Assembly (NCBI GenBank): GCA_019136325.1
Contig: JAGVUJ010000259.1
Coordinates: 1 to 7,605 of the forward strand
DNA length: 7,605 nt
Direction: 5' to 3'
Origin: Deltaproteobacteria bacterium
Lineage (GTDB): Bacteria > Desulfobacterota > Syntrophia > Syntrophales > Smithellaceae
Shown: piece after piece, positions 1 to 7,310 of the stretch
Layout: each line of letters begins with the position of its first letter
Numbering within the stretch: the first letter of the stretch is position 1
The notes under the pieces: generated by a model
What the model was told of the DNA's origin: nothing
The model's input: the letters and a program-made list of their open reading frames with translations, nothing else
Databases searched by the model: none
Program-made: the position numbers and the translations under genes

Positions 1-1053
1 AATCGTGTAAGAACCAACAACCATTGCGTATCCTCCCCGGCGCATGGTGTTCACGATTTTCTGCAAAGTATGCGGCGAGCTGTACAGGTCGTCGGAATCA
101 AGCTGAACAACATAGCGTCCGCAATACGGCGAATAAATAGCTTCATTCCAGCAACCGCCGATGCCCAGACCTTTCCGTGAAGGGATAAGATGATGAACAT
201 GAGGATGTTTTAAAGCACACTTCTTTAAAATAGCGGTGGTTCCATCTGTGGAATAATTGTCCACAACGATAATATTGAATGGAAAGTCGGTTTTCTGCCC
301 CAGGGCACTCTTCAGCGCATCGGTTATCGTTTTTTTACGGTTGAGCACGGGGATAACGATGCTGGCTTTCCACTGGCCGTCATCCTGTTCGTCGTTCACG
401 ATTTTTGTGCGCGAAGAAAGATACGCCGCGATGCGTTTCAGGTGAGAGGTTGCGATTATTTCAAATTTTTTCTGACGCAGGAAATTCTCTTTTGCGACAT
501 AGGCAAAATGGGCCTTTGTCTGAATGCCGGTCTTTTTTATTGTCTTCTTCTTCACGGATACCGTGTACAAAAATTCCGGCAAATGAATTATTTTAAAATC
601 AGCGGATATTTTCAGGCGCAAATCATATAAAGCCGCGTCCGCATCGGACGGCAAAGGGCCGTATTTTTGCAGGGCTAATTTCACCGCGGCGGAGGAATAA
701 ACCAAAAGATGTCCGAAATTAAAATCATCACGAATACTGCCGGTCTGGTAATCAATTAACGGATGTTCAATGAGATTGTTTCCTTGCTCCCGAATAAAAT
801 CGGAATAAACAATGCCGGCTTTTTCGTTGCCGGCAACTTTCAGCAGGCGGCGCAAAGATAATTTACTACAATTTATTTTTTCTCCGGCATCAATCAGCAG
901 CAGATAGTTGCCGGACATTATTTTCAGGAATAAAGAAAGATTTTTTATTTCTTTGATAGCATGGACATCGGAAGACCAGAGGCTTAACATCTCCTTCTCG
1001 TCATTGACGGACAGAAGGATAAAGCGGCCGAATTTTACAATTGAAGGAGCCAT
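1..1053 (-). CDS. Family 2 glycosyltransferase with two GT-A-like domains, C-terminus cut by window edge
   Basis: The minus strand is open from the edge up to an in-frame TAA at 1108-1110, giving 351 visible residues from the ATG at 1053. Residues about 230-351 are the start of a classical GT2 (GT-A) domain: a first beta strand IVIPVLN (232-238), a nucleotide-binding IIVVDNYSTDG (261-271) and the metal/sugar-nucleotide motif QLDSDD (317-322). Residues about 11-170 resemble a second, degenerate GT-A region (LLLIDAG near 52-57, GIVYSDF, and a late HLPEFLYTV segment) that lacks an obvious DxD. The enzyme would transfer a sugar from a nucleotide donor, probably in the cytoplasm for a surface polysaccharide; donor and acceptor cannot be told. 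A GTG at 1086 would add 11 residues (VAENYNPNKFF). Neither start has a clear Shine-Dalgarno, and the 5' end abuts the repeat block, so the true N-terminus may be longer or truncated. The gene looks more AT-rich than leuS or the radical-enzyme gene. Confidence 0.85.
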   Translation of the reverse strand, partial: MAPSIVKFGRFILLSVNDEKEMLSLWSSDVHAIKEIKNLSLFLKIMSGNYLLLIDAGEKINCSKLSLRRLLKVAGNEKAGIVYSDFIREQGNNLIEHPLIDYQTGSIRDDFNFGHLLVYSSAAVKLALQKYGPLPSDADAALYDLRLKISADFKIIHLPEFLYTVSVKKKTIKKTGIQTKAHFAYVAKENFLRQKKFEIIATSHLKRIAAYLSSRTKIVNDEQDDGQWKASIVIPVLNRKKTITDALKSALGQKTDFPFNIIVVDNYSTDGTTAILKKCALKHPHVHHLIPSRKGLGIGGCWNEAIYSPYCGRYVVQLDSDDLYSSPHTLQKIVNTMRRGGYAMVVGSYTI

Positions 1054-1110
1054 AAAAAATTTATTGGGGTTATAGTTTTCAGCCACCGATAAGAGAAAAA
1101 ATGAGTGTTA

Positions 1111-1225
1111 ATCCCGTGGTGCTGCGCTGCGGGGATATTTTCCAATCCTGATGCGTCGGGATTGAATGGTTCGATTTACTCTTCGCAATAGCTCCGAGAA
1201 TCTCACTACGACGTACGCTTATGAG
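1111..1225. repeat. Divergent copy of the palindromic repeat family, next to the glycosyltransferase start
   Basis: This stretch holds no gene. It carries the same framework as the repeats at 1324-1367, 1471-1514 and 2085-2163: ATCCC (1111-1115) facing GGGAT (1132-1136) around a GCTGCGC core, then TTTACTCTTCG, then CTCACTACG. A second inverted pair, CAATCC (1143-1148) and GGATTG (1159-1164), sits in about 26 extra bases compared with the copy at 2085. It runs straight into the tandem units that begin at 1226. The relation is judged by eye from shared words in the same order and orientation. Confidence 0.6.
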
Positions 1226-1514
1226 CCTTGACTATAGTCTCAGAATGCATTGTCCCGTCACCTTTAGGTGACAGGAATGAATTTCACTTTGGATCAAATC
1301 CCTCTACGCTGCCCATGTCTCAAATCCCACGGCGCTACGCGCCTGGGATAGTTCGCCTTACGCTTCAATGAACCTTGACTATAGTCTCAAAATGCATTGT
1401 CCCGTCACCTTTAGGTGGCAGGAATGAATTTCACTTTGGATCAAATCCCTCTACGCTGCCCAGGTCTCAAATCCCACGGCGCTACGCGCCTGGGATAGTT
1501 CGCCTTACGCTTCA
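1226..1514. repeat. Tandem direct repeat, 147-bp unit, about two copies, rich in palindromes
   Basis: Copy 1 is 1226-1372 and copy 2 is 1373-1514, offset by exactly 147 bases. I count three internal substitutions before they diverge at the end, so the duplication looks recent. Each unit begins near the self-complementary octamer ACTATAGT. It then has a short hairpin, GTCACCT-TT-AGGTGAC (1257-1272; 1404-1419 in copy 2), and a strong hairpin at 1324-1349 and 1471-1496 with outer arms ATCCCA/TGGGAT and inner arms GGCGC/GCGCC around TAC with one bulged C. The word TCAAATCCC occurs twice within each unit (1294 and 1320 in copy 1). No credible protein is encoded. The block separates lptE from the glycosyltransferase. 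There is no T-run after the hairpins on the minus strand, so a simple intrinsic terminator is not shown. Confidence 0.9.
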
Positions 1515-1534
1515 CTATAGTTCAGCTTGGCTCA

Positions 1535-2059
1535 CTAAAATCCGGACATCATCAGGTTAAACGCTTTTTCCGCCATATCGTTGGCGAGTTTCATCAGCGC
1601 CTGTCTTCTGGTCGCCGGAAGCAGATTAATATCTTCGGTTAAGGTGTAATCAACCGAATCCGTCAATTCACGCGCGCTCCAAATAATTTTACCGCTGATA
1701 TTATCCTGAAAAACAACTTCCATGGTGATGGTCACCCGCTCTTCCGCCGCCAGGTCATTTTTTAAATGCGAAAGCGTTGATGTATGCAGATTGACAATTT
1801 TCCCACTGACTGTCGCATCGGCACTCTCCGGACCGGACGCGATTTTAAAACGGCTGTTCTGTATGAACTGGTTGACAAATGCGGTCCGGGCATCATTCTC
1901 AATGCCGGCCTGCTCTGTCTCATTATCGAACGTTTGCACGTAAACTTTTTGAATATGGTTATCAATCGACTCGCCGCGAGAAATGAAAGAGTATCCGCAG
2001 CCGAATAAAACAGCGCATAAAAAGAATACGATTGTGATTTTAACAATTTTTTTCATCAT
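1535..2059 (-). CDS. lptE: LPS-assembly outer-membrane lipoprotein LptE
   Basis: The product has 174 residues. It begins with a lipoprotein signal peptide: a Lys-rich start, a hydrophobic stretch IVFFLCAVL, and a lipobox LFGC with the acylated Cys at residue 21, followed by GYSF as is usual in LptE. The rest has the LptE/RlpB pattern: IQKVYVQTFDNETEQAGIE, an alternating-strand region with SADATVSGKIVNL, then VTITMEVVFQD and a C-terminal helix around RRQALMKLANDMAEKAFNLM. LptE plugs the LptD barrel and helps deliver lipopolysaccharide to the outer leaflet. The length is normal for the family. The start is ATG 2059 or ATG 2056, with GAGAAG at 2069-2074 upstream. It lies 81 bp downstream of the leuS stop; leuS-lptE is a common neighbour pair in proteobacteria. 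In several groups holA follows lptE, but here a repeat block and a glycosyltransferase follow instead. Confidence 0.85.
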   Translation of the reverse strand: MMKKIVKITIVFFLCAVLFGCGYSFISRGESIDNHIQKVYVQTFDNETEQAGIENDARTAFVNQFIQNSRFKIASGPESADATVSGKIVNLHTSTLSHLKNDLAAEERVTITMEVVFQDNISGKIIWSARELTDSVDYTLTEDINLLPATRRQALMKLANDMAEKAFNLMMSGF

Positions 2060-2084
2060 AAAAATATCTTCTCAGCAAGTCCGC

Positions 2085-2163
2085 ATCCCCCTCCGCTGCG
2101 CTACGGGGATAGTTCCACTTACTCTTCGAGCGTCGCTCCGCTAGCTCTCAGAGAGTGTCACTA
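2085..2163. repeat. Palindromic repeat between leuS and lptE, reaching into the leuS 3' end
   Basis: This is a single copy of the repeat family also seen at 1111-1514. ATCCCC (2085-2090) faces GGGGAT (2105-2110) around a CGCTGCGC core, followed by AGTTCCACTTACTCTTCG, compared with AGTTCGCCTTACGCTTC in the tandem units. Two tight inverted pairs follow: GAGCG-T-CGCTC (2128-2138) and CTCTC-A-GAGAG (2145-2155). The leuS stop is at 2141-2143, so the last repeat words overlap the end of the coding region. The hairpin lies just upstream of the lptE ribosome binding site on the shared transcript, where it could affect RNA stability or translation. No effect can be proved from sequence. Confidence 0.6.
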
Positions 2164-3316
2164 CAATATTAACCAGCTTCTTCGGCACGTAAATAACTTT
2201 CCTGATCTGCGTTCCCGCGGTCATGGTCTTTATTTTTTCATCCGCCAGGGCGTCCGCTTTGATTTTTTCTTCACTTTCGTCCACCGGCACGGTCATCCGG
2301 CTGCGCAGTTTTCCATTGATCTGCACAACGATCGTCATCTCTTCTTCGCTGGCGATTGCCGGATCAAATTCCGGCCAGTCCATATCGGAAACAAGATTTT
2401 TATGGCCAAGCATCTGCCAGAGTTCTTCAGTAATATGAGGAACGATCGGCGTCAGCAACACGATTGCCGCCTCCAGAGCTTCGCGTACCGCGCCCAACGC
2501 TACCTTATCGGAACCTGCGGGGTGTTTGACCTGATAGACGGCATTCACCAGTTCCATGACGGCGCTGATGGCCGTGTTGAAATGAAAACGGTCTTCAATA
2601 TCCACCGTCACTTTGCGAATCGTCTGATGGGTCTTGCGCCGCAAGGCTTTCAAATCGCCTTCGAGTTCCATTGCGCCGGACAGCGGTTCGACTTTCTTGA
2701 TGTCTTCGAGATATTCGTCCACAATGCGCCACAGGCGGCTAAGAAATCGGAAGGAGCCGTCCACGCCCTGTTCGCTCCATTCCAGATCCTTTTCCGGTGG
2801 CGCCGCGAACAGACAGAAGATGCGCGCGGTATCCGCGCCGTAGGTTTTAACCAGAAAATCGGGATCGATAACATTTTTGAGTGATTTGGACATTTTTTCG
2901 ATCTTGCCGATGATGACGTCTTTACCGCAGATATGGCACTTGCTCTCCAAAGCCTGTTCCGGGAAAAGATATCCGTGCTCTTTGCACTTCATGGTTTCCT
3001 TGCAGACCATGCCCTGCGTCAGCAAATTGGTGAAAGGCTCATCCACGCCAATCACGCCGAAATCGCGCAGAACTTTGGTGTAAAATCTGGCATAGAGCAG
3101 ATGCAGAATGGCATGTTCGATGCCGCCGATGTACTGATCCACCGGCATCCAGTAATCGAGTTTCTTGCGATCCAGTCCAGGCTTGGTATCGCAGTCCGGA
3201 CAGCAGAACCGGTCGAAGTACCATGAGGATTCCACAAAGGTATCCATCGTATCCGTCTCACGCACTGCTTTACCGCCGCATTTCGGACAGGTCGTCCGGC
3301 AGATCCTTTTCGTCAA
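2141..3316 (-). CDS. leuS: Leucyl-tRNA synthetase, C-terminal part (second half of a frame-broken leuS)
   Basis: This open frame carries the second half of class Ia LeuRS. It starts formally at a TTG (3316), but recognisable LeuRS sequence begins only at TTCPKCGG (residues 8-15). In order come [16 protein letters not shown] (19-34), [22 protein letters not shown] (57-78), a leucine-specific insert with CKEHG and CHICG, the KMSKS ATP-binding loop at 141-145, the anticodon-binding helical domain, and a C-terminal domain with VVQINGKLR and KLVNIVV. The last residues, TLSES, extend past the usual VNIVV end and lie in repeat-like DNA. It is in a different frame from the N-terminal part and overlaps it at 3270-3316. 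Alone it lacks the HIGH motif and editing domain, so it cannot charge tRNA. No Shine-Dalgarno supports independent translation from 3316. It is best read as one leuS gene broken by an indel, or as a sequence error. Confidence 0.9.
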   Translation of the reverse strand: MTKRICRTTCPKCGGKAVRETDTMDTFVESSWYFDRFCCPDCDTKPGLDRKKLDYWMPVDQYIGGIEHAILHLLYARFYTKVLRDFGVIGVDEPFTNLLTQGMVCKETMKCKEHGYLFPEQALESKCHICGKDVIIGKIEKMSKSLKNVIDPDFLVKTYGADTARIFCLFAAPPEKDLEWSEQGVDGSFRFLSRLWRIVDEYLEDIKKVEPLSGAMELEGDLKALRRKTHQTIRKVTVDIEDRFHFNTAISAVMELVNAVYQVKHPAGSDKVALGAVREALEAAIVLLTPIVPHITEELWQMLGHKNLVSDMDWPEFDPAIASEEEMTIVVQINGKLRSRMTVPVDESEEKIKADALADEKIKTMTAGTQIRKVIYVPKKLVNIVVTLSES

Positions 3317-4655
3317 CCGGGACGATGCCGCATTTATCGCAGTTGATCATCGGGATCGGCGCGCCCCAGTATCGCTGACGGGAAATGCCCCAGTCGCGCA
3401 GGCGGTACTGAATGGTGCGTTTGCCCTTCCCTTCTTTTTCCAGAAAATCGGCGATTGCTTCCAGAACTTTGGTATTTTCCATGCCATTGAACTGCTGGGA
3501 ATTGACGAGGACACCTTCATCCACGTAAGCTTCGGTCATTGCTGCCGGATCAAGCGTTCTGTCTTTCGGTGAAATAACAACTATCAGCGGCAGATCGAAT
3601 TTTTTGGCGAATTCGAAGTCGCGCTGATCGTGCGTCGGCACGGCCATAACGCAGCCGGTTCCGTAATCGGCCAGAACGAAGTTCGCCGCAAAGATCGGCA
3701 TCTTCCAGCCCGTGAGCGGATTGAGACAGTAGGAATCCAGAAAGAGGCCTTCCTTTTCGTAATACTCAGATGTGCGCATCAGCTTATCCTGCTTTTTGAC
3801 TTTTTCGACAAATGCCTGAACATCTTTTTCAATGGCCTTTCCTTTGGTCAGTTCCGTCACCAGCGGATGCTCCGCAGCCACCAGCATGAAGGTCGCTCCG
3901 AAGAGCGTGTCCTGACGGGTCGTAAAGACCTTGATCGCGCCCGGGCCTTCAGCCATCGGGAAATCGACCAGGCAGCCGTAGCTTTTGCCAATCCAGTTTT
4001 TCTGCATCGTCATGACGCGTTCCGGCCAGCCGGGAAGCTTGTCGCAGTAATCCAGAAGTTCTTCGATGTAGGCGGTGATTTTGAAAAACCACTGATCGAG
4101 CACCTTTTCCGTCACATCCGTGCCGCAGCGCCAGCACTGGCCGCCTTCCACCTGTTCGTTGGCCAGCACCGTGTCGCACTTAGTGCAAAAATTAACCGTG
4201 GAGCGTTTTTTGTAGGCCAGGCCTTTTTCGTACATCCAAATAAAGAAGAGCTGTTCCCAGCGGTAATATTCCGGCTCGCAGGTGGCGACTTCGCGGTCCC
4301 AGTCATAGCTGAAGCCCATGCGCTTGAGCTGCTTTTTCATGTGCTCGATATTTTCGTGCGTCCACTTCGATGGATGGATTTTGTGCTCGATGGCTGCGTT
4401 TTCCGCGGGCATGCCAAAGGCATCCCAGCCGATCGGATGCAGAACATTGAATCCCTTCATGCGCTTGTAACGGGCAACAACATCGCCGATGGTGTAATTG
4501 CGGACATGGCCGATATGGATTTTGCCGGACGGATAGGGAAACATCTCCAGCAGATAATATTTTTTCTTTTGCGGGTCTTCGGTGACCTTGAAGGCCTTTT
4601 CCTCATCCCACTTTTTTTGCCATTTTTCTTCGATAACTTGCGGTTCGTATTTCAT
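3270..4655 (-). CDS. leuS: Leucyl-tRNA synthetase, N-terminal part (first half of a frame-broken leuS)
   Basis: The product is 461 residues from the ATG at 4655. LeuRS attaches leucine to tRNA(Leu) in the cytoplasm. Visible in order: [12 protein letters not shown] with HIGH at 47-50; a zinc site with CTKC (157-160) and CWRC (174-177); the CP1 editing domain with the threonine-rich [12 protein letters not shown] (about 245-256) and [15 protein letters not shown] (332-346); then [15 protein letters not shown] and the first half of a second zinc site, CDKC (439-442). LeuRS identity holds to EKDLP (449-453); the next ten residues to the stop at 3270 look like out-of-frame sequence. The ATG at 4655 is preferred over the TTG at 4661 because GGAGAG ends 9 bases before the ATG but only 3 before the TTG. 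The usual stretch between EKDLP and TTCPKC is absent and the frame changes there. Confidence 0.92.
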   Translation of the reverse strand: MKYEPQVIEEKWQKKWDEEKAFKVTEDPQKKKYYLLEMFPYPSGKIHIGHVRNYTIGDVVARYKRMKGFNVLHPIGWDAFGMPAENAAIEHKIHPSKWTHENIEHMKKQLKRMGFSYDWDREVATCEPEYYRWEQLFFIWMYEKGLAYKKRSTVNFCTKCDTVLANEQVEGGQCWRCGTDVTEKVLDQWFFKITAYIEELLDYCDKLPGWPERVMTMQKNWIGKSYGCLVDFPMAEGPGAIKVFTTRQDTLFGATFMLVAAEHPLVTELTKGKAIEKDVQAFVEKVKKQDKLMRTSEYYEKEGLFLDSYCLNPLTGWKMPIFAANFVLADYGTGCVMAVPTHDQRDFEFAKKFDLPLIVVISPKDRTLDPAAMTEAYVDEGVLVNSQQFNGMENTKVLEAIADFLEKEGKGKRTIQYRLRDWGISRQRYWGAPIPMINCDKCGIVPVDEKDLPDDLSEMRR

Positions 4656-4928
4656 TTTCAAAATCTCTCCGGATGACCAATGTTGATGATTTGCTTAACA
4701 TATTGAAACAATGAGTGCAATGGCTTTATAGTAAAGAAATTTTCGAAATTTGTGATTATCTCTTTGAAACGCGAAAAAGACACACGTCCGCGGAAACGTA
4801 ACTGGACAAAGGAGAAACGGTTGAATGACTGCTCAACGCTGGTCCTCCACTTCACTGAATTTTTAAATTACGAAAACGAGCAGAGACCGTCATCCTGCCG
4901 TCATTCCAGAATAAGGTCGCCTGAACCG
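4656..4928. other. Intergenic gap between the glycyl-radical enzyme and leuS
   Basis: Apart from the leuS ribosome binding site I see no supported gene here. The half nearest leuS is AT-rich, as expected if the leuS promoter lies there (for example TTTACTATAAAG around 4723-4734 on the minus strand), but no well-spaced -35/-10 pair stands out. No hairpin followed by a T-run is evident just after the radical-enzyme stop. The word GACGG occurs three times in the same direction on the minus strand within about 45 bases of the stop (near 4880-4930), without clear meaning. Confidence 0.4.
4665..4670 (-). promoter_or_regulatory. Ribosome binding site of leuS
   Basis: On the minus strand GGAGAG occupies 4670-4665. 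It lies 9 bases from the ATG at 4655 and only 3 from an upstream in-frame TTG at 4661, so it supports the ATG as the start. Confidence 0.6.
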
Positions 4929-7310
4929 TCAGCACCGCAACATGCTTCTCCGGATGATCTCATCCTGCATCGCAGGTGTCAGGTCGCCGAAATAGGCGGA
5001 ATATCCTGAAACGCGGACGAGGAGATTCGGGTACTGCTCCGGGTTTTGTTTTGCCGCCAGAAGAACTTCCGGGTCCAGCACGTTGACCTGGATCTGCATT
5101 CCCCGGCGTCCGAAATATACCTTCAGCAGGTGTCCCAGCGCGGTGCGTCCTTCATCGCCCCGCAGGGAATGGGGGTCGAACATTGCGTTCAGATTAATGC
5201 CGTTGGCCGCGCGTGAGCAATCAATCCTATGCACGGAGTTAAGCATGGCCGTGGGCCCAAGCCTGTCCATGCCGTTTTCCGGGGCAATGCCGGATGCGAA
5301 GCTCTCACCCTTTCGCCGTCCGTTGGGGAGAGCGCCCGTAATGCGTCCAAAGTATTCATGGGCGGTCACCGAATAGAGTCCCATGACATAGGCTCCGCCC
5401 CTTGTATTTTTCCCTAATGACTGCAGAAGGTCGGCAAAGACACTGATGACACGGGCGACATGGCGGTCCGCATCCTCGCAGTCATTCCCGTATTTCTCCG
5501 CTTTGCGCAGTATGTTCCGTATTTTCTCATCGGGAAGATTTTTCTTCAACTGCCGGAGAAGCTCTTCTGCCGTAAGCTTCCGTTCCCGGTACACAAGTTT
5601 TTCCACCGCAAAGAGCGCGTCACCCGTGTCCACGGGGGCAACACACTGGATGCCGGAGAAATTATATCTGGCCCCGCCCGCCGTGGAGCATTTTCCTTTT
5701 TCCAGACATCCCTCAAGAAGCATGCTGGTGAGGGGCGTGGGATGATACCGCCGGTTCGCCTCTTCCACAGCCTTGAGATCCGCGATCAGTTGTGCAAGCT
5801 TGAATGAAAGCTGTTGTGCAAACACATTGTACAGTTCGTCAATATCACGCATTTTCCCGAACGGCTTTGTAGCCGCACCGGACCGGAAGAGATGGCCGAA
5901 ACGTCTTCCCCCGTTCAGCGCCATCTCCAGGCTAAGAGGCACATTGAATATTGCCGCGTCCGTCGAGGAAAAACTCTTTCCCTGTGAAACGGGTTCGACA
6001 CATCCTACGGCGGTATAGTCCCGGGCATCCTCAAGGGAATAGCCGTTGTGCACCATGGTGTCGATGATCGCCTCATCACCGTAAAGCGCGGGCGAGTTGC
6101 TTCCTTTCGCAAGGATGGTGGTAATTTTTTCCATATATTCCCCGGGTGCCCCTTTATGTACCCTTGCGTGGTAGTTCGGCTGGCGCATGCGCAGTTCGTC
6201 CATGATTTCAAGGAAGATATAGGAAAGTTCATTGGTGCCGTCGGCCCCGTCCCTCGTGAGGCCCCCCACGGTCACCACCTGGCCGTTGAACATCCCTCCG
6301 TGAAAATTAGTCAGATGCTTTGAAAACACAGGGATGATTTCCGACAACTTGATAGAAAAGCAGGCCAGTATTTCCTTCGCCTTCTCCCTGGATAGAATCC
6401 CTCTTTCCACATCCCGTTTATAATAAGGATAGAGATACTGGTCCATCCGTCCAGGACAGACGGAGTTATCCAGGCTTTCCATGTTCAGGGCAATCTGCGT
6501 CAGAAAAAGGGACTGCACCGCTTCGTAAAAAGTAGTTGCCCCGAAACGCGGCACTCTCCGGCAGTTTTCCGCAATCACGTCAAGTTCATATTTCCTGACG
6601 GGGTCTGTTTCTTCAGCGGCCATCTGACCGGCACGTTCCGCATAGCGTTCTCCGAACCGGGCAAGCCCCTCCGCAATTATTTTTACCCCCTCATAAAAGT
6701 TCCAGGCGTCGGAACCTCTATCGACCCCGCGCTGCAGGGCCTCCGTCTCTTCAATAAAACCTGTCGTTCCGACCCGGAGGAGCTTTTCATAATCAGGAGC
6801 GAAGTGGGATATGCCCCCGGCCTCGTTGATCAGGTAGTAATGGGCTTTAAGCTGATCAATAATAAGTTTCAGTTCCTGAACGGGTGATCGATAGGCCTTA
6901 AAGGCCACAAAACGGAACATCCAGAAGGGCACAATACGCGCGAGCCTCCACATGTCGCGCGCGCTTATCTGAAGCGGGTTTGTTTTCCGGTTCCTGAACT
7001 TCAGCAGATCCAGCATCACAGGCACGCCGTGCAGTTCCGGGAAAATCGCCCCCCCGACACGGAAAGATGAAAAGTTCCCCACGATCAGTTCATCGGGGTA
7101 AATATTGATGCTTTTCTGCCCCAGATACATCGAGAGCGCTTCGGCCATGTGAATGTGCGCGGGCTTTTTTCTGTTGCTTCTCTTTTTGTGGTATTGCGTC
7201 CAGATCAGTGCCCTCTCGGGGCAGATACCGGGCAGCGCGGACTGTACCGCCTTTTTCAGATGATTGATCCTGTTACCTGCAACTTTTTCATACACTGTAG
7301 ATGACTGCAT
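4929..7310 (-). CDS. Glycyl-radical enzyme of the Cys-x-Glu dehydratase/lyase group (pyruvate formate-lyase-like), substrate unknown
   Basis: The complete protein is 793 residues from ATG 7310, a normal length for the family. The start is fixed by GGAGG at 7317-7321, six bases upstream; a GTG at 7343 would add 11 residues but has less support. The PFL domain fills most of the protein and includes SHFAPDYEKLL near 168-178. The active-site loop GCVEP has the thiyl-radical Cys437 and Glu439, which separates it from true pyruvate formate-lyase with its paired cysteines. Thr450 and Asp451 follow at +13 and +14 from that Cys. The glycyl-radical motif RVSGYSAYF is near the C-terminus with Gly769. 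Such enzymes are oxygen-sensitive, cytoplasmic, and carry out radical eliminations (diols, choline, hydroxyproline, isethionate) or decarboxylations. The segment ARIVPFWMFRFVAFKA (124-139) is notably hydrophobic and aromatic. The activase gene lies directly upstream, overlapping by 23 bp, so the two are probably co-translated. Substrate cannot be assigned by reading alone. Confidence 0.9.
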   Translation of the reverse strand: MQSSTVYEKVAGNRINHLKKAVQSALPGICPERALIWTQYHKKRSNRKKPAHIHMAEALSMYLGQKSINIYPDELIVGNFSSFRVGGAIFPELHGVPVMLDLLKFRNRKTNPLQISARDMWRLARIVPFWMFRFVAFKAYRSPVQELKLIIDQLKAHYYLINEAGGISHFAPDYEKLLRVGTTGFIEETEALQRGVDRGSDAWNFYEGVKIIAEGLARFGERYAERAGQMAAEETDPVRKYELDVIAENCRRVPRFGATTFYEAVQSLFLTQIALNMESLDNSVCPGRMDQYLYPYYKRDVERGILSREKAKEILACFSIKLSEIIPVFSKHLTNFHGGMFNGQVVTVGGLTRDGADGTNELSYIFLEIMDELRMRQPNYHARVHKGAPGEYMEKITTILAKGSNSPALYGDEAIIDTMVHNGYSLEDARDYTAVGCVEPVSQGKSFSSTDAAIFNVPLSLEMALNGGRRFGHLFRSGAATKPFGKMRDIDELYNVFAQQLSFKLAQLIADLKAVEEANRRYHPTPLTSMLLEGCLEKGKCSTAGGARYNFSGIQCVAPVDTGDALFAVEKLVYRERKLTAEELLRQLKKNLPDEKIRNILRKAEKYGNDCEDADRHVARVISVFADLLQSLGKNTRGGAYVMGLYSVTAHEYFGRITGALPNGRRKGESFASGIAPENGMDRLGPTAMLNSVHRIDCSRAANGINLNAMFDPHSLRGDEGRTALGHLLKVYFGRRGMQIQVNVLDPEVLLAAKQNPEQYPNLLVRVSGYSAYFGDLTPAMQDEIIRRSMLRC

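Noticed and set aside
1324..1349. Intrinsic terminator after lptE
   Set aside because: The hairpin is strong, but no T-run follows it in the transcription direction, so termination is not supported.
1226..1514. CRISPR array
   Set aside because: Only two nearly identical 147-bp units directly joined, with no short repeats separated by unique spacers.
1375..1560. Plus-strand open frame of 61 codons over the second tandem unit
   Set aside because: It lies almost wholly in palindromic repeat DNA, has no Shine-Dalgarno and runs into the lptE 3' end on the other strand; it shows no protein-like pattern.
2141..4655. Naturally split two-subunit LeuRS of the Aquifex kind
   Set aside because: As I recall, that split falls later in the protein and leaves two complete frames with proper starts. 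Here the break cuts a zinc site, residues are missing, and the second part has no ribosome binding site.
3630..4676. Long plus-strand open frame (348 codons) opposite leuS
   Set aside because: It is the antisense shadow of a strongly conserved LeuRS coding region; the minus-strand translation carries all diagnostic motifs.
4658..4855. Minus-strand open frame of 65 codons in the gap before leuS, starting GTG and containing KWRTSVEQSFNR
   Set aside because: The phrase faintly recalls the R-x-x-V-E-x-x-F tail of some DDE transposases, but the frame is short, closed by a stop 15 bases upstream, has no domain support and runs into the leuS start. It may be a transposase remnant, but I cannot support it.
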